Positions 6,568-13,386 are shown, counted from the first letter of the stretch. The stretch is DNA of 20,323 nt from Cytophagaceae bacterium UBA7467 (GCA_002479785.1 DLPD01000002.1:1-20323), one strand, 5' to 3'. The notes: generated from the letters alone by a model not told the origin. Translations and numbers: made by a program.

Positions 6568-7377
6568 ATGAAAAAACAATTCCTGACCATCTTATTTGCG
6601 TTCTCTATCTCTTTATGTTTTGGCCAACGTTTTCAAGTTAAAGACCTAGCTAAATCCACTGGTTTTTGGGAAGGCAATCTAACCTACTTAGATTACAGTA
6701 GTGGCAAACCTTACTCCATGGCAGCGAACATAACGCTGAGCTTGACCCAAGATCAAAAGGGCTTCATTATGTTGTATGAATACCCTAAAGAACCTCACTC
6801 GAACGCAAAGGACACGACCTATGTGAAAGGCAATTTGTTTGGCAAAGACCAAATTGTTGCGTTTAAAAAAGAGCTTAATGGGGATTTTCAACTCATTACC
6901 GATGTGGATGGTGAAGATGGGAATGACCATAAAAAAGCGGTTTTACGTCACACCTATCTGTTAAAAGAACCGCAATTTTCTATCGTGAAAGAAGTGAAAT
7001 TTGTGGGTTCGGATCAGTGGATTAAACGAAACGAGTATGTGTTTAAACGCCAAGCAAAAGACTCCAATCGCCTGCACCGCATAGCGAAAATCAGAGTCGA
7101 TGCGAAGCAATTGGAAGCTTATAAATTGCTCTTAAAAGAGCAGATGAATACCGCGATAAAAGTCGAACCTGGGGTTTTATCCTACACGGCAGTGGCGGAC
7201 AAAAAAGACGCAACGAGCATTACTATTTTCGAAGTATATGCGAATGTGGAAGCCTATCAGTCCCATATTCAAACCCCTCATTTTAAGAAATACAAGGATG
7301 CCGTAAAAGACATGGTTTTTTCACTCGAATTAATCGATACGGACGTCGTTTGCCTAGCGAAGAAAGATAATTTCTGA
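6568..7377 (+). CDS. secreted two-domain protein: beta-rich lipocalin-like domain plus ABM monooxygenase-like domain
   Basis: This is 269 residues from ATG 6568. An upstream in-frame ATG at 6502 would bury the signal peptide MKKQFLTILFAFSISLCFGQ (1-20). Residues about 28-162 are beta-rich (STGFWEGNLTYLDY, ITLSLTQDQKGFIMLYEYP, HTYLLKEPQFSIVKEVKFVG). The opening FWEG followed by repeated strands recalls lipocalin/FABP-like barrels. Residues about 171-265 form an antibiotic-biosynthesis-monooxygenase (ABM/YgiN-like) domain, with KIRVDAKQLEAYKLLLKEQ, EPGVLSYTAV, ITIFEVYANVEAYQSH and the characteristic TPHFKKY. ABM proteins are usually small cytoplasmic quinol or heme oxygenases, so a periplasmic fusion to a barrel is unusual. 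A cofactorless oxidation of a bound lipophilic or phenolic ligand is possible but unproven. Its TGA overlaps the next ATG by one base. Confidence 0.75.
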   Translation: MKKQFLTILFAFSISLCFGQRFQVKDLAKSTGFWEGNLTYLDYSSGKPYSMAANITLSLTQDQKGFIMLYEYPKEPHSNAKDTTYVKGNLFGKDQIVAFKKELNGDFQLITDVDGEDGNDHKKAVLRHTYLLKEPQFSIVKEVKFVGSDQWIKRNEYVFKRQAKDSNRLHRIAKIRVDAKQLEAYKLLLKEQMNTAIKVEPGVLSYTAVADKKDATSITIFEVYANVEAYQSHIQTPHFKKYKDAVKDMVFSLELIDTDVVCLAKKDNF

Positions 7378-7667
7378 TGAAATCATTCAAAGAATCCTTG
7401 TCGCAACCTGCCCCTGATCCGCAGTTATCTACGATTTTAAAAAGTCTTTGGTATGATGCCAAAGGTAATTGGGAACAGGCCCATTCACTTATTGATCAGC
7501 TGGGTGATCGCGATTCTGCTTGGGTGCATGCGTATTTACACCGGAAGGAAGGAGATATTTGGAATGCAGATTATTGGTATGCGCGGGCAAAGAAAACGCG
7601 CCCGATTTATTCATTGGAGGAAGAATGGGAGAGCTTAGTTGTTTATTTTATCGAAAAAATACATTAA
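7377..7667 (+). CDS. conserved small protein with WNADYWY motif
   Basis: This is 96 residues. The ATG shares its A with the TGA of the preceding gene, so translation is coupled. The sequence reads like a short helical-repeat protein: ILKSLWYDAKGNWEQAHSLI, then AWVHAYLHRKEGD, then IWNADYWYARAKKTRP and LEEEWESLV. I recognise this as a family common in Bacteroidota and Proteobacteria, with conserved WYDAKGxWxxAH, HAYLHRKEGD and NADYWYxRA blocks and annotated as hypothetical. The two WYDAKG/NADYWY units look like a degenerate TPR pair. It has no signal peptide. A scaffold or chaperone role in the operon is possible but unknown. Confidence 0.8.
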   Translation: MKSFKESLSQPAPDPQLSTILKSLWYDAKGNWEQAHSLIDQLGDRDSAWVHAYLHRKEGDIWNADYWYARAKKTRPIYSLEEEWESLVVYFIEKIH

Positions 7668-7702
7668 CTTCCATTTTCAACAAAAAATTTAATACGTTAA
7701 CT

Positions 7703-8578
7703 ATGAAAATGAAATCTATTGTAGCGGTGTGTGCCATGCTGGCCATGTCATTATTCTCGTTTAAAGCCTCTGATAAAGTTCAATCAGAAAAACGTTTTGG
7801 AGGTTTGGCCTTGTATACGGTTCGTGATGCCATGAAAGATGCCCGCGCGACTTTGGAAAAAGTAGCACAAGCAGGCTATGTAAACGTTGAGTCTGCAGGT
7901 TACAGCAATGGTAAATTTTATAATTTGTCTCCAGCGGATTTCAAATCATTGTTAGATGAGATGAAATTAACCCCTATTTCTGCTCACCAAGGGACGGTTA
8001 CTTTTGAAAATATCGATCAACAAATAGCCGATTTGAAAGCCGCAGGATTCCAATATTTTGTTATTCCAGTTCCTCCTATGGGGTTGTTTACATTTGATGC
8101 AGTGAATAAGCGCATGGCGATGAAAGGCGGGGCTAAAAATTTAGCAGAAATCTTAGACAAATTAGGCGAGAAGTGTGCGGCAGGCGGCTTACAGCTATTG
8201 TACCATAACCACGATTTCGAATTCAGAAAAGATGCGGAGGATATTGTTCCGATTGAATACTTGTTAGAACACTGCAATCCGAAGTATGTTAATTTCCAAA
8301 TGGATTTATATTGGGTAACGAAGGCTGGAGCTGATCCAGTGGACTATTTCAAACGCTACCCAGGCCGCTTCAAAATTTGGCACGTAAAGGATATGGATGA
8401 TCAAGGTCGTTTCGCTCCAGTGGGGAATGGAAAGATTGATTTCAAACGTATTCTAGACAATAAGAAATTGTCAGGTATGCAATACTATTTCGTAGAGCAA
8501 GATGCTTGTTTTAACGAAACGCCATTAGAGGCGATTCAGATCAGTCACAAAGGTTTAGAGAAGATAGGGTTTAAATAA
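7703..8578 (+). CDS. secreted sugar phosphate isomerase/epimerase-like TIM-barrel protein
   Basis: This is 291 residues from ATG 7703. The frame extends to 7520, but that part overlaps the preceding gene and lacks signal-peptide character. The signal peptide is 1 to about 22 (MKMKSIVAVCAMLAMSLFSF). The TIM-barrel family signature is strong: LALYTVRDAMKDARATLEKV (35-54), LLYHNHDFEF (165-174), FQMDLYWVTKAG (198-209), IWHVKDMD (225-232), VGNGKIDFKRIL (240-251) and YFVEQD (262-267). Candidate metal ligands are the YHNH histidines, Asp201, His227 and Glu265. It has the usual Bacteroidota secreted length. Together with the divergent TIM-barrel/GMC operon it supports a periplasmic keto-sugar or glycoside-lyase pathway, although the two TIM-barrel proteins are not close paralogues. 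Confidence 0.9.
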   Translation: MKMKSIVAVCAMLAMSLFSFKASDKVQSEKRFGGLALYTVRDAMKDARATLEKVAQAGYVNVESAGYSNGKFYNLSPADFKSLLDEMKLTPISAHQGTVTFENIDQQIADLKAAGFQYFVIPVPPMGLFTFDAVNKRMAMKGGAKNLAEILDKLGEKCAAGGLQLLYHNHDFEFRKDAEDIVPIEYLLEHCNPKYVNFQMDLYWVTKAGADPVDYFKRYPGRFKIWHVKDMDDQGRFAPVGNGKIDFKRILDNKKLSGMQYYFVEQDACFNETPLEAIQISHKGLEKIGFK

Positions 8579-8602
8579 TCTTATTCTGCTTTTGCGACTT
8601 TT

Positions 8603-9049
8603 ATGGAAAACGATACTGTTGTACAGTTTCGGTCTTTATGCCCTGTAGCTACCGGTTTGGACGTTTTTGGGGATAAATGGACCTTATTGATATTGCGAGA
8701 TATGTTATTTCTCCATAAATCTACCTTCAACGAATTTAAGGATGCTCCTGAATTAATGCCGAGTAAAATGCTATCGAATCGGCTGAAAAAATTAGAGTCA
8801 TTGGGATTTGTTAGTAGAAAAAAGGGAGAGATAAATAAGAAAAATGTGCATTACCTTTTAGAAGAAAAAGGAATGGAAACATTTCCCATTATGGTTGAAA
8901 TCGCGTTGTTTACCACCGGTTTTTTTTACGATCATTTAGGAGATACGTATACTGAAGTGGTCAAAACAAGAATGAAAAACGATAAAGAAAACTATATCAT
9001 AGAGATGATAGAAAGTTATAAGTCGTTTAAAGAATCGCTTGTTATTTAA
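8603..9049 (+). CDS. HxlR-family winged-helix transcriptional regulator
   Basis: This is 148 residues. The HxlR signature is clear: SLCPVATGLDVFGDKWTLLI (11-30), with the conserved Cys13 that acts as a thiol switch in some members. The winged-helix core follows, including FNEFKDAPELMPSKMLSNRL (42-61), LGFVSRKKG and VHYLLEEKG. The C-terminal extension (about 110-148) is helical and lysine-rich. It is last in the operon, 24 bases after the secreted TIM-barrel protein and just before a strong terminator. HxlR proteins often respond to aldehydes, quinones or oxidants and control nearby detoxification or catabolic genes, so regulation of the two divergent operons is plausible. No ligand can be read from the sequence. 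Confidence 0.9.
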   Translation: MENDTVVQFRSLCPVATGLDVFGDKWTLLILRDMLFLHKSTFNEFKDAPELMPSKMLSNRLKKLESLGFVSRKKGEINKKNVHYLLEEKGMETFPIMVEIALFTTGFFYDHLGDTYTEVVKTRMKNDKENYIIEMIESYKSFKESLVI

Positions 9050-9071
9050 TTGGAAATTATATTACTAAAGT

Positions 9072-9103
9072 ATAGCCCCCAGAAAGCTGGGGGCTATTTT
9101 TTT
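9072..9103 (+). terminator. strong intrinsic terminator after the HxlR gene
   Basis: ATAGCCCCCAG (9072-9082) pairs perfectly with CTGGGGGCTAT (9087-9097) around an AAAG loop. The 11-bp stem is followed by a run of seven T (9097-9103). It ends the plus-strand operon 23 bases after the HxlR stop. The T-run is only on this side, so it would not serve the convergent receptor gene. Confidence 0.93.
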
Positions 9104-9252
9104 AATTTTTCCTGAAAAAATAATCGCTCTTATCTGGTTTAAGAAAAACAAGTGCGTCGTACTCCTATTTTTCGAAGGATAGAACTCTATTATAAACACC
9201 AAGCACGCATTATCTTCTCACAAGAATCAACATCAATAAGACTAATCTTGGC

Positions 9253-11676
9253 TTAATTCACCAATTTCACATTCAAACCTACATACCAAGTCCTTCCATC
9301 TGCCGGTAAAATTCCCGGTCCAGGATATCCACCAGATCTTCTGGTAAAGTAGCGCGCATCGGTTAAATTGTTTACTCCAAACTTCAGCGTGGCATACTTT
9401 TTAAACTTATAGGACCCTGATAGATCCTGTACCTGGTAGGCTGGGATTAAACCAGTGGTCGCTGCGGCATTGGCAGAAACGGTATTACTAGCATCCGCGA
9501 AAGCAGAACCTATGTCACTGATTTGCCAACTAAGGGAAAGGCCTTTCTTCGAATATGTTAATCCATAGCGGTTGATTTTTTCAGGCGCATTTTCTACTCT
9601 TTTACCAGCTAAATTTCCTTCCACAATTTGACCACTGACTACGGAAGTCGTTTTGAAATCGAGGTAGCGTGCTTGGATGGCAGCGATAGAGGCAAAAATG
9701 GAAATATTACCTATTTTCGATCCCTTTAACCACGCGGAAGTGGGGCTAAATTCGATGTAGGCTTCTGCGCCTTTAGAAACCGAATGACCTAGGTTCGTGC
9801 GGTACTGATAGATCTTTCCTTCTGAATTTGTTCGGGAAATAATACCTACTCGGTTGTCGTAGTCAAGATGGAAATAGTCTACATCAAAGGTCAAATAATT
9901 GCCTAATTCTCCGCGATATCCTAGGTCAAAGTTGAAACCTTTTGCATCCGATAAATTCGGGTCAATGACGTCCGTGGTAGCAGGAGGTAAAAGGTCAGAA
10001 GCTAATACGGGGCGGTAGGCTTGTGCAATATTGCTGTAGATTTTAGAGCTAGCGGTTACGTTGTATTCTAATCCAGCTCCTAGTAAAATAAATGATCGTC
10101 CACGTGAACTAGGAATCGCTGCAATGGGTGAGCCAGTTGTACTTAACCCAGATTGTCCGGTCATATGTGTTTCTATTTGTTCTAACCGGCCTCCTACCGT
10201 TACTAGCCATCTTTCGGATGGTCTAAGAATGGTCTCCGCAAAAGCCGCGTAATTCGTGTTATGAAAAACTAAATCCCGCGTATACAGGCCTTGAATATCA
10301 AAATTCATATCGCTTCCATTGCTCCCCACACCCAGTTGCTTACGTTTAATTTCACCACTGAAATACCGAATGCCTGTTGCCACCGTATTCTTCCATGAAC
10401 CTAGTTGATAGTTGACCAGGTAGCGCAATTCTGTACCATTTGTTTGGTAATAATCCCGGTCTACTTGTCTGTTTCCCATTGGATCTAATTCAGTGATAGC
10501 TTTGGTATAGCCTACAGAACTGCGTTCAGCTGTTGTTCCAAAATACTTCCAACTCAACTTGGAATCCGCATTGATAATATAGTCTGCAGTCAATGCATAG
10601 ATGAACCAAGGGTTACTAAACCAATTTCGAGAGCGTTTACTTTGTTGTGCATTGAGTGCAAATTCAGCTTCGGTTAGACCGCCAGCTTGTTGACTTTTTG
10701 TGTACATATAGGTTAGTTGAGCTCCTAATTTAAGTTTGTTAGAAAGGGCATAAGAAACCTCTGCATGAGAGTGGTCGGTGTTAAAGTAGGAGTTTTGGCG
10801 CCAGCCATTTCCTACGCGTTTTTGGTAGTAAGTGGTATAACTTAAACGACCTGCGGTTCCCCCTACATAATTAAAGGAGCTGAAAAGACCATTGTTTCCG
10901 GTCGTGTTTTGGCTTTCTACCACTAATTTTGTTGATAAATCTGGTTTGCGAAGAACGAAATTCATCAGTCCCCCAAACTGCGGCCCATATTGTAAGGAGC
11001 TCGCTCCCCGAATGATCTCAATCCGATCAACCACTTCCATAGGCGGCGTATAATAGGCTTCTGGGTAGCCCATCGGGTCAGGTGTGATGTCGTAACCATC
11101 CATGCGCACGTTGAATTCCCATGAACGATTAGGGGATAGACCTCTCGAGGCGACGCCTAATTGAATCCCTGAACCATCGCTTTCCCAAACCGAGATTCCG
11201 GGTGTTCTAGAGAAGATTTGGCGGGAATTATTCATCGCTAAATTCGCTTGCAAATTATCAAGATGAATAACTTCATTTTTCTTACCTGCGGTGATCGTGT
11301 ACTCGTTTACTTGCGGTAAAAAGGTATTGCCTTTTACGCCTGATTGAGCTGTGATTGAAACATCTTGAAGTTCAATACCGTCATTTAATTGGAAATTGAT
11401 TTCTTTTTGTTCTCCTGCCGTAATGGTAACCTCCTGTTGGCTACTTTTTAGGCCGGTAAAGCTAGCTTTAACAAGGTATTTTCCGGGTTTTAATCCCTTT
11501 AGGATATAATTGCCCTTTGCATTTGTTTGCACTCCCCTAACTGTTCCCACTAGGGTAATGGATGCGCCAGGAAGAAGCTCTTTCGACTCTGTCGTAATTA
11601 GGCCTGCGATAGATCCTAATTGAGCAAAGGAAGAGTAATTTAGTAGTAATACGAAGGCGAATAATATTTTTTTCAT
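9253..11676 (-). CDS. FecA-like TonB-dependent outer-membrane receptor
   Basis: This is 807 residues. The signal peptide is about 1-18 (MKKILFAFVLLLNYSSFA). A carboxypeptidase-regulatory-like beta-sandwich follows at about 20-100 (GSIAGLITTESKELLPGASI, KGNYILKGLKPGKYLVKAS). The plug domain spans about 125-240 (ISVWESDGSGIQLGVASRGL, VRMDGYDITPDPMGYPEAYY, DRIEIIRGASSLQYGPQFGG). A 22-strand barrel with a typical GLNVKL end completes it. The RGLSPNRSWEFN...YPEAYYTPP block matches my memory of Bacteroidota FecA/siderophore-type receptors for ferric citrate or related chelates rather than SusC-type glycan porins. No SusD partner is present. It has its own promoter, flanked by two 19-bp palindromes that suggest metal control. 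It is divergent from the beta-lactamase operon. Confidence 0.92.
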   Translation of the reverse strand: MKKILFAFVLLLNYSSFAQLGSIAGLITTESKELLPGASITLVGTVRGVQTNAKGNYILKGLKPGKYLVKASFTGLKSSQQEVTITAGEQKEINFQLNDGIELQDVSITAQSGVKGNTFLPQVNEYTITAGKKNEVIHLDNLQANLAMNNSRQIFSRTPGISVWESDGSGIQLGVASRGLSPNRSWEFNVRMDGYDITPDPMGYPEAYYTPPMEVVDRIEIIRGASSLQYGPQFGGLMNFVLRKPDLSTKLVVESQNTTGNNGLFSSFNYVGGTAGRLSYTTYYQKRVGNGWRQNSYFNTDHSHAEVSYALSNKLKLGAQLTYMYTKSQQAGGLTEAEFALNAQQSKRSRNWFSNPWFIYALTADYIINADSKLSWKYFGTTAERSSVGYTKAITELDPMGNRQVDRDYYQTNGTELRYLVNYQLGSWKNTVATGIRYFSGEIKRKQLGVGSNGSDMNFDIQGLYTRDLVFHNTNYAAFAETILRPSERWLVTVGGRLEQIETHMTGQSGLSTTGSPIAAIPSSRGRSFILLGAGLEYNVTASSKIYSNIAQAYRPVLASDLLPPATTDVIDPNLSDAKGFNFDLGYRGELGNYLTFDVDYFHLDYDNRVGIISRTNSEGKIYQYRTNLGHSVSKGAEAYIEFSPTSAWLKGSKIGNISIFASIAAIQARYLDFKTTSVVSGQIVEGNLAGKRVENAPEKINRYGLTYSKKGLSLSWQISDIGSAFADASNTVSANAAATTGLIPAYQVQDLSGSYKFKKYATLKFGVNNLTDARYFTRRSGGYPGPGILPADGRTWYVGLNVKLVN

Positions 11677-11685
11677 TTAAATTTT

Positions 11686-11704
11686 ATTTAGACTAATTAT
11701 AAAT
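11686..11704. promoter_or_regulatory. 19-bp imperfect palindrome, box 1 (iron/metal-regulator operator candidate)
   Basis: ATTTAGACTAATTATAAAT has 5-bp arms ATTTA/TAAAT around a 9-bp centre. It lies about at +1 to +20 of the deduced receptor transcript, right after the -7 element. It matches box 2 (11746-11764) at 16 of 19 positions. The length, symmetry and AT-rich content are like Fur or DtxR-family boxes. Confidence 0.6.
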
Positions 11705-11710
11705 AGAGCA

Positions 11711-11741
11711 CAAATGTAGGAAGCGATTTTGGGTTGTGCAA
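11711..11741 (-). promoter_or_regulatory. Bacteroidota-type promoter of the TonB-dependent receptor
   Basis: On the minus strand the -7 element is TACATTTG (11718-11711), a perfect TAnnTTTG. A TTG (11741-11739) lies upstream with a 20-base spacer, close to the known spacing of -33/-7 promoters. The -33 lies within GTTGTGCAAC, itself a perfect 10-bp palindrome (11733-11742). The start of transcription would be near 11705, leaving a leader of about 30 bases. Confidence 0.7.
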
Positions 11742-11745
11742 CACT

Positions 11746-11764
11746 ATTTAGAATTATTTTAAAT
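11746..11764. promoter_or_regulatory. 19-bp imperfect palindrome, box 2 (iron/metal-regulator operator candidate)
   Basis: ATTTAGAATTATTTTAAAT has the same architecture and orientation as box 1, with centres 60 bp apart. It lies just upstream of the receptor -33 element and about 25 bases upstream of the TTG of the divergent lactamase promoter, so it could affect both directions. Confidence 0.55.
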
Positions 11765-11788
11765 AAGAATTTTATGAAGTGAAGGAAA

Positions 11789-11816
11789 TTGACAATAATG
11801 GAAAAGGTTACATTTG
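11789..11816 (+). promoter_or_regulatory. Bacteroidota-type promoter of the metallo-beta-lactamase gene
   Basis: TTG (11789-11791) and TACATTTG (11809-11816) are separated by 17 bases, a full match to TTG...TAnnTTTG. The predicted start of transcription is near 11823, giving a leader of about 11 bases to ATG 11834. It is back-to-back with the receptor promoter. Confidence 0.68.
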
Positions 11817-11833
11817 GGAAAAAGTAAAACGGA

Positions 11834-12541
11834 ATGAAGAAATACATAGTCGCTTTATTGTTCACTTACACACCTTTCATTAATGCCCAAAATTTGGAGT
11901 TAAAGCAGCTATCTGAAAACACCTTTATCCATACGTCTTATTTGCAAACAGATGATTTTGGCTATGTTCCCTGTAATGGTTTAGTGATTAGGGATGGGAA
12001 GCAGGCGATTGTTTTTGATACGCCTACGGATGATAACGGTGCAAAAGAATTGATTCGTCTGGTACAGGATTCATTGCATTGCCAAATCGTCATGGTCATT
12101 CCGACTCATTTTCACAGTGATTGTTTAGGCGGTTTAAATGCCTTTCATGCATCTGGAATACCTTCCATTGCCAATGAATTAACGCTAGAATTAGCCAAAA
12201 ATAGTGGCTCTGTAGTACCCCAAAGGGGCTTTCATAATTCTTTTACTTTTAAAGTGGGAAATGAAAAAGTATGGATCCGGTATTTAGGACAAGGCCATAC
12301 ACGGGATAATGTGGTAGGCTATTTTCCGAAAGAAAAAGTATTGTTTGGAGGCTGTTTAATTAAGGAATTGGGGGCATCCAAAGGGTTTTTAGGCGATGCG
12401 AATATGAATGAATGGTCATCAACAGTGGCTAAAGTGAAAAATGCATTTCCGCGCGTGAAGCTGGTCGTTCCAGGTCATGGCGAAGCAGGGGACTCAAGTT
12501 TGTTAGATTATACTTACAAACTATTCACAAAACAAAACTAA
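11834..12541 (+). CDS. subclass B1 metallo-beta-lactamase
   Basis: This is 235 residues with a signal peptide at about 1-18 (MKKYIVALLFTYTPFINA, cleaved before QN), placing it in the periplasm. All B1 zinc ligands are present: His92-x-His94-x-Asp96 in THFHSDCLGG (standard H116, H118, D120), His155 in GQGHTRDN (H196), Cys174 in FGGCLIK (C221) and His215 in VVPGHGEAGD (H263). The substrate-carboxylate Lys177 (K224) is also present. The flap region is DDFGYVPCNGLVIRDG (40-55) and the end GFLGDANMNEW...HGEAGDSSLL follows IMP/BcII/CcrA-like enzymes. By alignment from memory, the usual Asn233 is Phe185. Length is normal for B1. The intact site predicts broad beta-lactam, including carbapenem, hydrolysis, not tested here. 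It is divergent from a FecA-like receptor. Confidence 0.93.
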   Translation: MKKYIVALLFTYTPFINAQNLELKQLSENTFIHTSYLQTDDFGYVPCNGLVIRDGKQAIVFDTPTDDNGAKELIRLVQDSLHCQIVMVIPTHFHSDCLGGLNAFHASGIPSIANELTLELAKNSGSVVPQRGFHNSFTFKVGNEKVWIRYLGQGHTRDNVVGYFPKEKVLFGGCLIKELGASKGFLGDANMNEWSSTVAKVKNAFPRVKLVVPGHGEAGDSSLLDYTYKLFTKQN

Positions 12542-12578
12542 GTTTATCTGGTTAATAGCTTGAAATATAGCAATTAAG

Positions 12579-13025
12579 ATGAACATGAATCGCGAAGAGT
12601 TCTTACACAAATTATCCGGAGGTTTAGCCGCAACTTGTGTTGCTTGTTTAGCCGCTGCTTGTTCTTCAGACAGTCCCGGTCCCATTTCGCCGGCTACTGG
12701 ATCTAATCCGTCAGGAAATACCGCGGGGACCACGGTAAATTTAGATTCAGAGTTAAAGAACATCAATGATTTTGTGGCAAAAAATGCTACTATCATCATC
12801 CGCACCGCATCGGGAAATGCTGTAACTAGTTTTTTAGCCTTCTCTTCCGTATGTCCTCATGCTGGGGCGACAGTAGAATACAATAATTCCACTTCCTCCT
12901 TTTTATGCCCAGCGCACGGTTCTACGTTTAATTCTAATGGTGGTTTAGTACAAGGTCCTGCGACGAAAGGGCTCACGAAATTAACGGTGGAAATTACAGG
13001 GGCTACTTTGACTGTCAAGGCATAA
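12579..13025 (+). CDS. Rieske [2Fe-2S] lipoprotein
   Basis: This is 148 residues. A weak Tat- or Sec-like N-terminus (MNMNREEFLHKLSGGLAATC) leads to lipobox LAAAC with Cys28, so the mature protein is a lipid-anchored periplasmic protein. A Ser/Pro/Gly-rich linker (29-52) follows, then the Rieske fold. Cluster ligands are Cys92-x-His94 (CPHAGATV) and Cys110-x-x-His113 (CPAHGSTF), followed by the conserved GxxxxGPA segment (about 121-128). The fold is complete but small, without the membrane anchor helix of bc1 Rieske subunits, so it is probably an electron carrier. It lies 37 bases after the lactamase with no terminator between. The partner is unknown; feeding a periplasmic oxidoreductase or metal reductase is conceivable. 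An in-frame ATG at 12585 is an alternative start. Confidence 0.9.
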   Translation: MNMNREEFLHKLSGGLAATCVACLAAACSSDSPGPISPATGSNPSGNTAGTTVNLDSELKNINDFVAKNATIIIRTASGNAVTSFLAFSSVCPHAGATVEYNNSTSSFLCPAHGSTFNSNGGLVQGPATKGLTKLTVEITGATLTVKA

Positions 13026-13041
13026 ATTATTTTTATCTTTG
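13007..13041 (+). promoter_or_regulatory. Bacteroidota-type promoter inside the end of the Rieske gene
   Basis: TTTG (13007-13010) and TATCTTTG (13034-13041, perfect TAnnTTTG) are 23 bases apart, at the upper end of the usual range. It would start transcription near 13048, 17 bases before the small lipoprotein gene, giving that gene its own transcript in addition to read-through. Confidence 0.5.
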
Positions 13042-13064
13042 ATTCGGATAAAAATAATGACCCT

Positions 13065-13292
13065 ATGAAAAAGTCTCTAATTAAATCATTTGTTGTTTTA
13101 GCTCTATTAGCGTCTATGAGTTCATGTGCCACTGTATTAGGTGGAAGAGTGACGGAATATCAACGTACTAAACCGGCGCCAGGAAAACCTGCCAGAGAAA
13201 TTAGAAGCGCAGCATTGATTGCTGATGTGATCTTGTTTTGGCCCGGCGCTATTATCGATTTCGCAACGGGGGCGATTTACAAACCATACTAA
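13065..13292 (+). CDS. small lipoprotein of unknown function
   Basis: This is 75 residues. The signal sequence MKKSLIKSFVVLALLASMSSC ends in lipobox MSSC with Cys21. The mature part, CATVLGGRVTEYQRTKPAPG, is followed by a hydrophobic segment (about 49-68, AALIADVILFWPGAIIDFAT) and GAIYKPY. The CATVxxG start and the DFATGAIYKPY end resemble short lipoproteins with a C-terminal GAIYxP motif seen widely in bacteria (YceK or tail-lipoprotein-like), whose role is unknown. Its own promoter is likely (see 13007-13041). It could be an outer-membrane-attached accessory protein of the preceding genes. Confidence 0.75.
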   Translation: MKKSLIKSFVVLALLASMSSCATVLGGRVTEYQRTKPAPGKPAREIRSAALIADVILFWPGAIIDFATGAIYKPY

Positions 13293-13306
13293 TTTCGTCG
13301 ACGAAA
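13293..13306. repeat. 14-bp perfect palindrome after the small lipoprotein gene
   Basis: TTTCGTCGACGAAA (7-bp arms TTTCGTC/GACGAAA, no spacer) begins on the base after the lipoprotein stop codon. There is no T-run and no loop, so it is a poor terminator. It lies 80 bases before the next ATG, in the space where that gene's promoter must be, so an operator is the more likely reading. Confidence 0.4.
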
Positions 13307-13386
13307 ACCCTAGATTCTATCGACAATTGGACTAAGTTTTTGGTGATACCGTGCAGAACTTTGGGCGAGCAAAAAATCAACAACAC

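Noticed and set aside
9104..9252. Searched the space between the HxlR terminator and the receptor for a small RNA or second terminator
   Set aside because: No stem with a T-run in the receptor's direction and no conserved RNA motif is visible.
9253..11676. Reading the TonB receptor as a SusC glycan transporter
   Set aside because: It is about 807 residues rather than 1000, has the FecA-type RGLSPNRSW...YPEAYYTPP block, and no SusD follows.
11834..12541. Reading the zinc protein as a glyoxalase II or generic MBL-fold hydrolase
   Set aside because: The Cys174 ligand in FGGCLIK and His155 in GHTRDN are specific to subclass B1 lactamases; glyoxalase II has an Asp bridge and HxHxDH instead of HxHxD...C.
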